Shown: positions 28,019 to 37,921 of the stretch, one piece after another | Position numbering within the stretch: the stretch's first letter is position 1 | How the letters are laid out: every line of letters starts with the position of its first letter | Assembly: GCF_001597725.1 (NCBI RefSeq) | Contig: NZ_LUTR01000001.1 | Coordinates: 310,001-374,000, forward strand | DNA: 64,000 bases | Direction of reading: 5' to 3' | DNA from: Neptuniibacter marinus | GTDB lineage: Bacteria > Pseudomonadota > Gammaproteobacteria > Pseudomonadales > Balneatricaceae | Program-made: the position numbers and the translations under genes | Notes under the pieces: model-generated | Seen by the model: only the letters and a program-made list of their open reading frames with translations | The model's database searches: none | Told to the model about the DNA's origin: nothing

Positions 28019-28228
28019 ATGCGCTTGGCAGAAATTGAAAATATTGCACTCAACATAGGTCTAGTTGTCTTTGCAGGCTTTATCTTTTTTATTATCTACG
28101 ACTTAGCAAAAAAATCGAAAGCTGGTAAGTTTGGCACCATCATCTTATTTTTTGCGCTGGGTTTAGGCTTAGCAGCCTTCCTAGTTAAAACAATTATTGT
28201 AGAATTGATGGAGGGCGGCTCCTTCTAA
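28019..28228 (+). CDS. Small two-helix membrane protein (DUF2788-like)
   Basis: A 69-residue protein with two hydrophobic helices (about 10-29 and 38-62) separated by a basic loop 'LAKKSKAGKFG'. This matches my recollection of the gammaproteobacterial DUF2788 family, whose function is unknown. GAGGT precedes the ATG by 7 bases and a TATAAT lies about 40 bp upstream, so it is a genuine single gene. Confidence 0.78.
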   Translation: MRLAEIENIALNIGLVVFAGFIFFIIYDLAKKSKAGKFGTIILFFALGLGLAAFLVKTIIVELMEGGSF

Positions 28229-28280
28229 AACATCGCTATCAATAGAGCGATAGAACCAAGAATCCTTGTAACACTGGCAG

Positions 28281-28796
28281 CTAAGACTTTTTCAATACAG
28301 CTTCTGATATATGTTCCAGCTCACCTGTCTTCGGCTTAACCACATAAGCACTACCAAAGCCAACCACATACCGCCCCTCAATAGGCCGGAGACAAAAAAG
28401 GTAAAAATCAGGCAAACTTCTTAACATACCAACGACATTACCAAACTTTTTTTCTAACTTATCGAGCAGCAATGGATAATGACTCTCACTCGAGAGCACT
28501 TCATGGGCTTCACATTTAAACGTCAGACGTTCGCGAGCAAATAAGTTCCGGCTTCCTTCTTCATCCGCTATAAACATTACGGAAGCTAAAGGGTTACGTA
28601 ATAAATTTTGTGTATGGGCCGCTAGCTCGCTAATGAAAATATAAAAATCACCCTCCTCATCACGCACAAAAGGCGCATAGCTAATTTCTGGAAAATCCTC
28701 CCCCAAAGTTGAGAGTAATAAGGTACTACTTGCTTGCTGTAAATTTCTACAATTAGTCTCCAGCAACATTAATTTGTCAGACTCAACATCGCTCAT
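28281..28796 (-). CDS. HugZ-like / pyridoxamine-phosphate-oxidase-fold protein
   Basis: A 171-residue protein with the split-barrel FMN-binding fold. Recognisable blocks are 'SSTLLLSTLGEDFPEISYAPF', 'DFYIFISELAAHTQNLL', 'ASVMFIADEE' and a C-terminal 'EGRYVVGFGSAYVV', as in HugZ-type heme oxygenases and related haem-utilisation proteins. It is shorter than HugZ proteins with an added C-terminal domain. Haem degradation is possible; a general flavin oxidoreductase is the alternative. No haem transport genes are adjacent. Confidence 0.82.
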   Translation of the reverse strand: MSDVESDKLMLLETNCRNLQQASSTLLLSTLGEDFPEISYAPFVRDEEGDFYIFISELAAHTQNLLRNPLASVMFIADEEGSRNLFARERLTFKCEAHEVLSSESHYPLLLDKLEKKFGNVVGMLRSLPDFYLFCLRPIEGRYVVGFGSAYVVKPKTGELEHISEAVLKKS

Positions 28797-29026
28797 TACC
28801 CGTTCTCCAATTCAGCTTAAAACCATAAATCTCTTATAAAAAAAGAATATACTATTAAAACTCCTCCATTATGGTCGATACTATAAGTGGAACACATGAA
28901 GAAGTCCTGCTAGGTTTGTGAACGATTACATTGCTTTCGGTCTAAACCTTTAGAAGTCGCAGGTTCATTAATCGCGTAGGGTTGATATCAACAACTACGC
29001 AGACAGTGTCGATCAAGGTGTTTGTC

Positions 29027-29452
29027 ATGGGCGAGCAAAAAATATTTATCCGCCATCCAGATGAGTTTCCTATAGAACTTGATTTACAAGAGTCACATCA
29101 AACTATATCTGGCACATCTCAGCTCCAATTAGTCTGCCACTCAGAAAAACCTTTCCACTCAGGTGAAGCTATCGCCATAAAAATACCCAGCATTGCATCA
29201 CAACTGGAAGTAAGTGGAACAATTGATAGCTGTGAAAACACACCTAATGGCTACGAACTAGGCATCACATTTAATGGTTCTGATGCTCTAAATAGAATTC
29301 GCATGCTTGAACAACTATGCTACATACAACGCTATCGCAACCATGTACTCAAGGTTGAGGGGCGCACAATCTCCAATCAAGATGCAGCTTTGGAGTGGAT
29401 AGGAAAATATGCACATCTTTTCCCCTGCGTAGAAGATCCAGTCGACTCATAA
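29027..29452 (+). CDS. PilZ-like domain protein
   Basis: About 141 residues from the ATG at 29027, which has AAGGTG 7 bases upstream; a TTG at 28982 would add 15 residues. The N-terminal 'RHPDEFPIELDLQ' and the later 'YELGITFNGSDALNRIRML' resemble the PilZ beta-barrel, but the canonical RxxxR and D/NxSxxG c-di-GMP motifs are incomplete. It may be a degenerate PilZ that does not bind c-di-GMP itself. It precedes kdsA by 75 bp on the same strand. Confidence 0.65.
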   Translation: MGEQKIFIRHPDEFPIELDLQESHQTISGTSQLQLVCHSEKPFHSGEAIAIKIPSIASQLEVSGTIDSCENTPNGYELGITFNGSDALNRIRMLEQLCYIQRYRNHVLKVEGRTISNQDAALEWIGKYAHLFPCVEDPVDS

Positions 29453-29491
29453 CAACTAGATCAGTTGTTGTCATTATAGATAGGGTTATAA

Positions 29492-30374
<883 letters not shown>

Positions 30375-30376
<2 letters not shown>

Positions 30377-30388
30377 AAGCGCCTGACC
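30375..30388. repeat. Solo REP-like motif at the kdsA 3' end
   Basis: AAAAGCGCCTGACC resembles AAAAGTGCCTGACC at 40116-40129 (13 of 14 bases) and, inverted, the GACAGGCACTTTT at 38827-38839. The latter two flank the RAYT transposase gene. It may be a dispersed member of the same REP family. Confidence 0.4.
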
Positions 30389-30419
30389 TTGCTATAAGTC
30401 CTATATATGACAAAGAAAT

Positions 30420-30454
30420 AAGCCCATTATTGAACTATGGGCTTACTCTTTTAT
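30420..30454 (+). terminator. Probable kdsA terminator
   Basis: AAGCCCAT and ATGGGCTT (30420-30427, 30437-30444) form an 8-bp stem with a nine-base loop, followed by ACTCTTTTATAA. The T-run is interrupted, so efficiency may be moderate. Confidence 0.65.
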
Positions 30455-30528
30455 AATTCATTGGTTAGCTAATAAACCTCTTATCCAACTCAGTACCAGA
30501 CTATTAGCTACTGACTTATTGCTACACT

Positions 30529-30543
30529 CTTATCGATGATAAG
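30529..30543. promoter_or_regulatory. Palindrome upstream of pseudokinase gene
   Basis: CTTATC-GAT-GATAAG is a perfect 6-bp inverted repeat 33 bases before the start codon of the pseudokinase gene. It could be an operator; no known consensus was matched. Confidence 0.35.
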
Positions 30544-30576
30544 CGTATACAAACTAAGGATAGGTTTTAATGTTCC

Positions 30577-32598
30577 ATGAGTGATACTGCAGATTCAATT
30601 TATCAGTCGTTACAAGAAGGCGCTATACTGGGGCCTGAGCATCACCGTTTTCAACTGATAGGTAATAGCTCAACACACCTTGTTGGCCAATTATGGCAGG
30701 CCAAGGATATTGATGTTGCCGGTAATCCGCTTGTTACCCTCTTGATTATCAACCCCACCCTCCTAAAACAAACCAGTTTTGCAGAAGGGATTAAAAAACA
30801 TGCAGCCCTAAGCAAACAACTGCAAAATAAACATATTGCAGAATGTTATGGTTTTTTCCCCCACAAAGGCGGACTACTACTCCTATCTTATGAAAAACTG
30901 GATGGCCTAACACTTAGCGGATTCATTAAAGCGGGGCAGCAACTTCAAATAGCTCAACGGCTAGGTCTACTCCGACAGGTCGCTTATGCTGTTGACATGA
31001 ACTTCCAAAAACTACGCAGTCCACACGCTTGTTTATCACCTGATGCTATTTATATAAACCGAAAAGGCGGGGTTAAACTGACCTTATCTGCCTTAAGAGA
31101 AACACTAGAATCAATTGCCGATCTACTAACAGCCCCACCCAGCTACAAAGCCTATCAATCTCCCGAAGCCTTCCATCCGGGCAAACTGACTCGTAAAACT
31201 GATGTATATTCTTTTGCCGCTATCATTTACGAAGTATTTACCGGCAAGCCACCCTTTGATGTAAATGAGTCGGAAGCAGATCGGGTACGAAAGCAGTTAG
31301 AACAACCAACAGATTTAGACGATGAACAATGGGCAGAACTCCAAAAAGCATTTTCCACTGATACAGAGGAACGTTTCGCTAGCTGCACAGAGTTAATGAA
31401 AGCTATCTTCCCGCCCAAAGCTGAAGAAGATAGTAACGATGAGTCAGAAAAAGAGCAGCCTAACGCAGGAATAGAAAGTGAAACAGACGACGAGAATAGC
31501 TCACCCTCATCTATAAAAGACAAGCTAAAAAGCACAGTTAAACGATCAAAAAAGCTACTAACCGCACCTCCCAAGATTGTAATTTACACACTGATCGGCT
31601 GCTGTATTTTTATTGCTGGTTACCTATCGGGCTGGGCCGTTTCAGAGTTAATAAACTTTAAAGAAAAAGACTTCCAAACTTTACAAATTGCCAAACAACA
31701 AGAAGCTTTACAGCAAATGTACGATTCTCTACAAGCTCAACAAGAGATACAAAGCCGAGCCGAGCAAGAGCTAAACGACGCATTACAAAACAACTCATTA
31801 CTTGAACAAGAATTATTATCTGCTCGGAAAATGCTAAAGGCAGCAGAACCTGACACACCGGGTCAACAGATTTTTAAAGATCAGATCGACAACACAACCT
31901 ACGGCCCTGAGATGGTATTACTACCCTCCGGCGAATTTCGTATGGGTGATCAAGCAGGGATTGGAGACGATAACGAAAAACCTGTGCATCTTGTTAAAAT
32001 CCGTAAACCTTTTGCTTTATCACGCTTTGAAGTGACTTTTGCTGAATACGACACCTTCGCCAAAGCAACTAAACGCCCTCTACCTGACGATGAAGGCTGG
32101 GGCCGAGGCAACCAGCCAGTAATCAATGTAACTTGGCGGGACGCCTCTGCCTATGTCGAATGGCTTAGCCACGAGACAGGTCATCCTTATCGCCTACCAA
32201 CCGAAGCAGAATGGGAATACGCGGCACGAGCTGGAACCCTAAGCACTTACTGGTGGGGCGATGAACTCAAACCTAACATGGCAGTCTGTTCCGGATGCGG
32301 TAGCGAATTTGATGGCGTTAAGCCTATGCCCGTTGGCAGCTTCCCCGCTAACCATTGGGGTCTACATGACATGACAGGAAATGTTGATGAATGGGTGGCA
32401 GACTGCTATACCAACAGCTACAAAACAACACCTAGAAATGGCTCAGCTTATACGGAAAAAGTTTGTGAAAGCCGAGTTATGCGAGGGGGTTCTTGGTTTG
32501 AGATTGATCGTTTAATTCGACCCGCCAGCCGCTACCGGCATCCAGTAGACTCAAAACGTAACAGCTGGGGCTTCAGAGTCGCACTAGACTTTGAATAA
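30577..32598 (+). CDS. Membrane protein: N-terminal pseudokinase, coiled coil, C-terminal SUMF1/FGE-like domain
   Basis: 673 residues. Positions about 20-280 have a Ser/Thr kinase fold: 'DVYSFAAIIYEVFTGKPPF' (209-227) is a textbook subdomain IX-X and 'SPE' (195-197) stands for APE. The catalytic residues are gone: 'HACLSPDAI' (150-158) replaces HRDxxxxN, there is no DFG, and no VAIK Lys is seen, so it should be a pseudokinase. An acidic linker (281-310) precedes a membrane helix (about 333-356), a coiled coil (360-422) and a formylglycine-generating-enzyme-like domain (about 440-673) with 'YRLPTEAEWEYAARAG', 'GNVDEWVADCY' and 'MRGGSW'. The two catalytic Cys of true FGE are missing near the end ('SRYRHP...WGFRVAL'), so this domain is probably a binding module. 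Confidence 0.87.
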   Translation: MSDTADSIYQSLQEGAILGPEHHRFQLIGNSSTHLVGQLWQAKDIDVAGNPLVTLLIINPTLLKQTSFAEGIKKHAALSKQLQNKHIAECYGFFPHKGGLLLLSYEKLDGLTLSGFIKAGQQLQIAQRLGLLRQVAYAVDMNFQKLRSPHACLSPDAIYINRKGGVKLTLSALRETLESIADLLTAPPSYKAYQSPEAFHPGKLTRKTDVYSFAAIIYEVFTGKPPFDVNESEADRVRKQLEQPTDLDDEQWAELQKAFSTDTEERFASCTELMKAIFPPKAEEDSNDESEKEQPNAGIESETDDENSSPSSIKDKLKSTVKRSKKLLTAPPKIVIYTLIGCCIFIAGYLSGWAVSELINFKEKDFQTLQIAKQQEALQQMYDSLQAQQEIQSRAEQELNDALQNNSLLEQELLSARKMLKAAEPDTPGQQIFKDQIDNTTYGPEMVLLPSGEFRMGDQAGIGDDNEKPVHLVKIRKPFALSRFEVTFAEYDTFAKATKRPLPDDEGWGRGNQPVINVTWRDASAYVEWLSHETGHPYRLPTEAEWEYAARAGTLSTYWWGDELKPNMAVCSGCGSEFDGVKPMPVGSFPANHWGLHDMTGNVDEWVADCYTNSYKTTPRNGSAYTEKVCESRVMRGGSWFEIDRLIRPASRYRHPVDSKRNSWGFRVALDFE

Positions 32599-32687
32599 AG
32601 AACGGAACGCTTTAGAGCAACAACCAGAAAGCCTAGGTTCATTCTAACATTGATAGATTAGGGACTCGTTCTCAGGGAATATTCCAT

Positions 32688-34103
32688 ATGCAAATTAACA
32701 AAATCAGTCTTGCTCTTTGCCTCGCGGGATTCACCGTTTTATCCGCGCAAGCCACTACATTACAGATAAGCTCTGAACAGAGAGAATCTATCGACCTAAC
32801 CTTATACAACCAAAATTTAGGTTTAGTCCGTGAAACTCGCGAATTACCCCCTTTAAAAACCGGACAATCGGTGACCCTTGAAGATGTAAGCAAACAGCTA
32901 CAAGTCGAAAGCTTACTCATAGACAATGCCGGTAAAATACTTGAGCAAAACCTGAATACCAACCTGCTTAACCAACAGAATTTACTGCAACATTTTGTTG
33001 GCAAAGAGCTAAAACTTGCACGCTTAAATCCCGTATCCGGAAAAGAGATTATCAGCTCAGTGAAATTGCTGAGCATCGATGGCAGCCGCGCATTGATTAA
33101 ACGTAATAACAGTTTTGAAAGCATCCCTCTAAATAACGGCTGGCGTTTTATTTTTCCAAACCTGCCAAGCCAACTGCTCGCTAAACCAAGCGTAAGTTTC
33201 CGTTCGTCTGGCACATCTAAAGCCCAACTAACAGGTATAAGCTACCTAACGAGCGGATTAAGTTGGGACATGGATTACGTTATGACGCTTAACGAAGCGG
33301 GCACACAAGTCACTCTTGATGGTTTAGCCAGCCTAACAAACAACACTGGTGCTGATTTTAAAGACGCTCAGATCTCTTTAGTGGCAGGAGACTTAAATAA
33401 TCCAGGCGCACGCCATGCAACCGCACTGCAAGAAGATTTCTCTAATATGGTAATGGCTCGCGGAGCCGCCGCACCTAAATCACTAAGTGGAGAAAGCATT
33501 GGCGATTTCCATCTGTTTAGTTTGCCGCGCAAAGTAGATCTATTAAATGGCCAAGTGAAACAGGTATCCTTCCTCACCGCAGAAAAAGTGCCCGTCAGCC
33601 GTAGTTATGATTATGAATTTTTGGTTTACCCAACACTGGAACGTAACCAGCATCGCGTTAAACCTAACTTAACCCTCAAATTTTTGAATGATCAAAAGTC
33701 TCATTTAGGTATGCCGCTACCGGCAGGAAAAATCAGAACCTTCAGCCCTGATAGCAAAGGCCAACTTCAGTTTATGGGCGGCAGCAGTATCAACCATACC
33801 GGGGAAGGGGATGAAGTCGAAGTGACTCAAGGCAAAGCCTTTGACCTATCGATCCACCGTAAACAGATCCACTTCAGCACAGTGTTTAATGGTTTTAAAG
33901 TGGGACAAGAACTTCGCATTACTAACAGCCGCTCCACCCCTGCGGATTTAGTTATGACGGCAAACTTCCCTCTCGTTTGGGAGATGGAAAGCAGCAACAT
34001 CGAGTTCGAAAAAGTACTTGGCGGCAGTGCCCAATGGAAAATAAAAGTCCCTGCAAAAGGAGAAAAGGTTCTTCGCTTCCACGTTAAGATGGAGAAACGG
34101 TAA
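32688..34103 (+). CDS. Secreted DUF4139 domain protein
   Basis: A 471-residue protein with a signal peptide (cleavage near 'SAQA-TT'). The body fits the DUF4139 family: 'VTLYNQNLGLVRE'-type opening strand ('DLTLYNQNLGLVRETRELP'), 'ISYLTSGLSWDMDYVMTL', 'LTNNTGADFKDAQISLVAGD', and a C-terminal beta-rich part ending 'VPAKGEKVLRFHV'. The family function is unknown; members are periplasmic or surface proteins. It precedes the DTW gene by only a few bases, so the two are co-transcribed. Confidence 0.85.
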   Translation: MQINKISLALCLAGFTVLSAQATTLQISSEQRESIDLTLYNQNLGLVRETRELPPLKTGQSVTLEDVSKQLQVESLLIDNAGKILEQNLNTNLLNQQNLLQHFVGKELKLARLNPVSGKEIISSVKLLSIDGSRALIKRNNSFESIPLNNGWRFIFPNLPSQLLAKPSVSFRSSGTSKAQLTGISYLTSGLSWDMDYVMTLNEAGTQVTLDGLASLTNNTGADFKDAQISLVAGDLNNPGARHATALQEDFSNMVMARGAAAPKSLSGESIGDFHLFSLPRKVDLLNGQVKQVSFLTAEKVPVSRSYDYEFLVYPTLERNQHRVKPNLTLKFLNDQKSHLGMPLPAGKIRTFSPDSKGQLQFMGGSSINHTGEGDEVEVTQGKAFDLSIHRKQIHFSTVFNGFKVGQELRITNSRSTPADLVMTANFPLVWEMESSNIEFEKVLGGSAQWKIKVPAKGEKVLRFHVKMEKR

Positions 34104-34106
34104 ACC

Positions 34107-34694
34107 TTGCTAACTCATTATTGCTCTGGCTGCGGCCTTATCTCAAACTGGTGCTGTTGCAGCCAGAGCACTCCAACAACAAGTCGCGTAAAGCTTGCAC
34201 TCCTTCTCCACGAGAACGAACCCTCAAGACCTACGACCACTAGTAAGATCATCTTAAATACCATTCAAAACACCCAAGCTTATCTGTGGAAACGAAATGA
34301 ACCACCACTCGAGCTAATTCAACAGATCGAAGATAAAAACACTGATGCTTGGCTACTCTTTCCCGCCGATAGGGAAGAACTTAAAGTCCGGCAGCAGGAA
34401 ATCAAACTGAATACTGGGCATGAAACCCTAATTATTGTGCCCGATGGCACATGGAAGGAGGTTCGAAAAATTGTCCGAAAAAGCCCTTGGTTAGATCAAT
34501 TACCTCTTCTAGCCTTTGATCCAAAAACGCCCAGCAGATATGACCTAAGACGAAATCCCGACCCTGATCATTTATGTACAGCGGAAACGGTCATTGAACT
34601 GCTAAAGCTGTGCGATGAACTTAGTCCTGCCACCCAACTGACTCAAGCCTTTGATGCATTTATCACGCACTACAAACAATCAAAGCGCCATTAA
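34107..34694 (+). CDS. DTW-domain tRNA-uridine aminocarboxypropyltransferase (TapT/YfiP family)
   Basis: Predicted to transfer an aminocarboxypropyl group from SAM to a tRNA uridine (acp3U). The 195-residue protein shows the name-giving 'DGTW' followed by 'KEVRKIVRKSPWLDQLP', and the C-terminal 'HLCTAETVIELL'. An N-terminal Cys cluster ('YCSGCGLISNWCCC') probably binds zinc. The start is TTG at 34107, three bases after the DUF4139 stop; no ATG is available nearby, and GGAG lies 12 bases upstream. It is convergent with the Sel1 gene. Confidence 0.88.
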   Translation: MLTHYCSGCGLISNWCCCSQSTPTTSRVKLALLLHENEPSRPTTTSKIILNTIQNTQAYLWKRNEPPLELIQQIEDKNTDAWLLFPADREELKVRQQEIKLNTGHETLIIVPDGTWKEVRKIVRKSPWLDQLPLLAFDPKTPSRYDLRRNPDPDHLCTAETVIELLKLCDELSPATQLTQAFDAFITHYKQSKRH

Positions 34695-34709
34695 TGGCAA
34701 AGCCGCCTC

Positions 34710-35180
34710 TTATAACGGCGATTGCTTCGCTCGCCAATAATCAGCTTTAAGAGAATCAGCTACCTGCTCTAGCTCTCCTTGAGCATAAGTATCAACTAAA
34801 CGTTTAATCGCTAATTGGTGTCCCTGCTCTGCCGCTTTAGTATAGAAACTTAGCGATTTTTCAGCATTCGGCTGAAAATAATGTTCATACCCATTCTCAA
34901 AAATACGCCCCATCTGATACTGCGCTTTTTCATCACCCTTTTCCGCAGCTTGTTGCAAATATATGCCACCCTGAATCCGGTTTTGTATACCATCCCCTTT
35001 AAAGTGCAAAAGATGGCCATAAACGCTCAATGCTTTCTTATGGCCGTTATCAGCACAGAAACGAAACAGCTTCATAACGAAGTTATGCTTTTTAAGAGAC
35101 TTTTGCTGCATAGATGAACGAAATAGAGCATAAGCGACCACAAAAACAAGCGGCGCTAACAGCCTCGAAATAAAGCGCAT
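34710..35180 (-). CDS. Sel1-like repeat protein with N-terminal membrane anchor
   Basis: A 156-residue protein with a hydrophobic N-terminal helix (about 7-22) and two or three Sel1-like TPR repeats ('AAEKGDEKAQYQMGRIFENG', 'TKAAEQGHQLAIKRLV'). Such repeats form helical scaffolds for protein contacts. No partner is evident. GGAGAAGG precedes its ATG. It is convergent with the DTW gene, leaving only 15 bp between the stops. Confidence 0.85.
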   Translation of the reverse strand: MRFISRLLAPLVFVVAYALFRSSMQQKSLKKHNFVMKLFRFCADNGHKKALSVYGHLLHFKGDGIQNRIQGGIYLQQAAEKGDEKAQYQMGRIFENGYEHYFQPNAEKSLSFYTKAAEQGHQLAIKRLVDTYAQGELEQVADSLKADYWRAKQSPL

Positions 35181-35385
35181 AACCTTCTCCTACTACAACT
35201 ATCACAGCAATTAAAAAGCCATAATATCAACTACCGGTAATCTTATGGAGAAAAACTTCATCTAAAAACCACTTGATACAATATATGCTTCTACGCTAAA
35301 ACTTATATTATCAATCAAACATAAAAATCAGCGCTTATATTCATTTTAGATATATAGGCCATCAAAAGGATTCTAGGGTAGCAAA

Positions 35386-36354
35386 ATGAAAATTTACGAA
35401 GATAACTCCCTTACCATTGGTAATACGCCGCTAGTACATCTTAAGCGCCTCGCTCCTGGGCTAAATATTTTCGGTAAAATTGAGTCCCGCAACCCTGCAG
35501 GTTCTGTAAAATGTCGTATTGGCGCTAATATGATCTGGTCTGCAGAAAAAAGCGGCGTTCTTAAACAAGGGATAACTATGGTTGAACCCACCAGCGGCAA
35601 TACCGGTATCGCGCTGGCATTCGTAGCAGCCTCCCGTGGTTACGATATTATATTTACGATGCCATCCTCCATGAGCCTTGAACGCCGTAAAATCATGAAG
35701 GCACTCGGCGCCAACATTGTCTTAACTGAACCAGCAAAAGGCATGAAAGGTGCTATTGATAAAGCACAAGAGATTGTAGATAAAAACCCTGATACTCATA
35801 TCATGCTGCAACAATTTGAGAACCCAGCTAATCCAGAGATCCACGAAAAAACAACAGGTCCTGAAATCTGGAACGACACCGATGGTGCGGTGGATGTTGT
35901 TGTTGCAGGTGTAGGTACGGGCGGCACCATTACCGGTATCTCTCGTTATATTAAAAACCAGCAAGGTAAAGCAATCACCTCTGTTGCGGTAGAGCCGGTT
36001 GATTCACCCGTTATTTCGCAGACACTTAATGGCGAAACCGTAAAACCCTCTCCCCACAAAATCCAAGGGATTGGCGCTGGCTTTGTGCCTAAAAATTTAG
36101 ATTTGGCGTTAATTGATCAGGTCGAACAAGTCAGTAATGAAGATGCAATTGCAACCGCTAAACTGTTAATGGAAAAAGAAGGCATTATGGCAGGCATCTC
36201 TTGCGGCGCAGCGGTTTGTGCAGCTATGCGTGTGGCAGAACAACCAGAACACGCCAATAAAAACATAGTCGTTATTCTACCGGACTCTGGCGAACGTTAC
36301 CTATCTTCTGCTCTATTTGAAGGCATGTTCAGCGATAACGAATCGGTTCAATAA
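35386..36354 (+). CDS. cysK: Cysteine synthase A (O-acetylserine sulfhydrylase, CysK)
   Basis: PLP enzyme joining sulfide from the sulfite reductase to O-acetylserine. The 322-residue protein has the PLP Lys in '[10 protein letters not shown]', '[13 protein letters not shown]', '[20 protein letters not shown]', '[15 protein letters not shown]' and 'GISCGAAV'. The block '[15 protein letters not shown]' and the overall length identify CysK rather than CysM. It is separate from the cys cluster at 9-18 kb. An intrinsic terminator follows. Confidence 0.95.
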   Translation: MKIYEDNSLTIGNTPLVHLKRLAPGLNIFGKIESRNPAGSVKCRIGANMIWSAEKSGVLKQGITMVEPTSGNTGIALAFVAASRGYDIIFTMPSSMSLERRKIMKALGANIVLTEPAKGMKGAIDKAQEIVDKNPDTHIMLQQFENPANPEIHEKTTGPEIWNDTDGAVDVVVAGVGTGGTITGISRYIKNQQGKAITSVAVEPVDSPVISQTLNGETVKPSPHKIQGIGAGFVPKNLDLALIDQVEQVSNEDAIATAKLLMEKEGIMAGISCGAAVCAAMRVAEQPEHANKNIVVILPDSGERYLSSALFEGMFSDNESVQ

Positions 36355-36384
36355 ATAAAACGGACGTAGCACACTTACAGACAC

Positions 36385-36419
36385 AAAAAAGCCGGATGAG
36401 ATAACAGATCCGGCTTTTT
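36385..36419 (+). terminator. cysK terminator
   Basis: AAAAAGCCGGAT and ATCCGGCTTTTT form a 12-bp stem with a ten-base loop and T5. It lies 31 bp after the cysK stop and could also act on the minus strand for the 65-residue gene. Confidence 0.9.
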
Positions 36420-36466
36420 ACTATCCTTTCAAAGATACCTACGATCGCTTAATTACTAACAACTAC

Positions 36467-36664
36467 CTAATTAAGCAATTTTCTAATATCCGCATGGGAA
36501 GGGAACACCTCTAAATGATCCGCATGCACTTCATGGTCACTACTTTTAAATACGTTGTACCACTTCGCTCTACGCTGCTGTCCCTGATAGCACCCATTTA
36601 CTTCATAATTCTCGCCATCTACCGCTAAAATAGCGATAGTGCGAACATGTATATCCGTCTGCAT
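36467..36664 (-). CDS. Small hypothetical protein, 65 residues
   Basis: Not recognised. The product is soluble, with several His, Asp and Tyr ('SSDHEVHADHLEVF'), one Cys and a short basic stretch 'GQQRRAKWYNVF'. A purine-rich GAGA lies upstream of the ATG at 36664, and the gene sits between the cysK terminator and the DyP peroxidase gene on the same strand as the latter. Support is moderate: plausible start, length and composition, but no family. Confidence 0.55.
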   Translation of the reverse strand: MQTDIHVRTIAILAVDGENYEVNGCYQGQQRRAKWYNVFKSSDHEVHADHLEVFPSHADIRKLLN

Positions 36665-36795
36665 TTTATTCTCTGACCCACATTGTAGTTTTTATACTGA
36701 CACCCTAGTACAAATCCTACAAATTGCAAGAAATAGAACAAAAAACAGACAGATTAATAAATAGAATGTAGTAAAACTACAATCTCCTAAATACT

Positions 36796-37722
36796 CTATC
36801 CGTTGATATTTTCTAAAAACACACGTGAAGGCGCAAAGAATGCCTGCCCAGTTACCGCTCGGGTATATTTTAACAGGTGATCGGTATGACCTTCACCATC
36901 CCCTTCCACCATACTTTTTAACATGAGCGTAAAGTTTTTCGGCGTACAGCAGTAACTCGCAAAAAGAAGCCCACACTCCTGTGTATCACCATAGGGCATG
37001 CTATGGCGAAGAATCTCAATAGAGTTTCCATCGCTGTCTTTTAAGGACGTCCTTTTAGTGTGAGCCGTAAGTGCCTTATCTGTAGAGGCGAACTCCACAT
37101 TATCCTCTTTCGTTCTACCGTATGTCTCTTCCTGCTTTTTTACCGGCTGCTTATTCCAATAGGCCATATTGTGAACATAGCGCTGCAGATGAATATAGGA
37201 ACCACCCGCAAAGTTTTGATCTTCCTCTCCAACAACGGCAACCCCTATTCGATCATCACCTTGTGGGTTTTCAGTTCCATCGACAAAACCTGTGAAGTCG
37301 CGCATATCAAAATATCTAAACCCATCGACCTCCTCAACTACCTGAACCGCATTCCCTAACTCAGCACAGAGTTCCCGCGCTAGCTGGAAATTGAGATCTT
37401 TCCTTTCTGAGCGTATATGAAAAAGCAGATCCACTGGCGTATTAGGTGCAACATTCTCACCATTTTCAAAACTAGGAAACGCAGCTAACTCCGCCGGCGC
37501 CCCAGTATCGATGATTTGTGACCAATAACTACTGCCTATCGCCGCCACTAAACACAACTCAGCCTCAGGTTCTAACTGGTTATACTTTTCCTCAAGCGCT
37601 GTAACATCCGCTAAGACCTGCTTAACACGCTGCTTAGCACCTTCGTTGCGCGTTTGATTTAACGTTAAAAAAAGTGCTGAACGGTTCGCCTCAGCCACTA
37701 TCCCCTTTTGATACAACGCCAT
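36796..37722 (-). CDS. DyP-type heme peroxidase (YfeX-like)
   Basis: A 308-residue cytoplasmic dye-decolourising peroxidase. The distal motif GxxDG is seen in 'FTGFVDGTENPQGDDR', with the catalytic Asp; the proximal haem His is probably in 'TKRTSLKDSDG...LRHSMPYG' and Arg in the same block. There is no Tat signal, so it belongs with the YfeX/P-class enzymes, not the secreted EfeB type. Physiological substrates are uncertain. GAGGTGA immediately precedes the ATG. Confidence 0.92.
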   Translation of the reverse strand: MALYQKGIVAEANRSALFLTLNQTRNEGAKQRVKQVLADVTALEEKYNQLEPEAELCLVAAIGSSYWSQIIDTGAPAELAAFPSFENGENVAPNTPVDLLFHIRSERKDLNFQLARELCAELGNAVQVVEEVDGFRYFDMRDFTGFVDGTENPQGDDRIGVAVVGEEDQNFAGGSYIHLQRYVHNMAYWNKQPVKKQEETYGRTKEDNVEFASTDKALTAHTKRTSLKDSDGNSIEILRHSMPYGDTQECGLLFASYCCTPKNFTLMLKSMVEGDGEGHTDHLLKYTRAVTGQAFFAPSRVFLENING

Positions 37723-37921
37723 TACTCACCTCTTTATCAAAACAACTTCGCTTAAGTATAAAACCAATACCACCAAGTCACATTAAAGATCATGGATTAA
37801 TTCACTAATAACAGCTACTGCCTCGTGACAGACAATAAAAAAACCATTAAAAATCTTTGAATTTTGTTATCAAACTGGAGTCTTAAGTACAAATGAATAG
37901 TTAAATAGAAGAGTTCACCTC

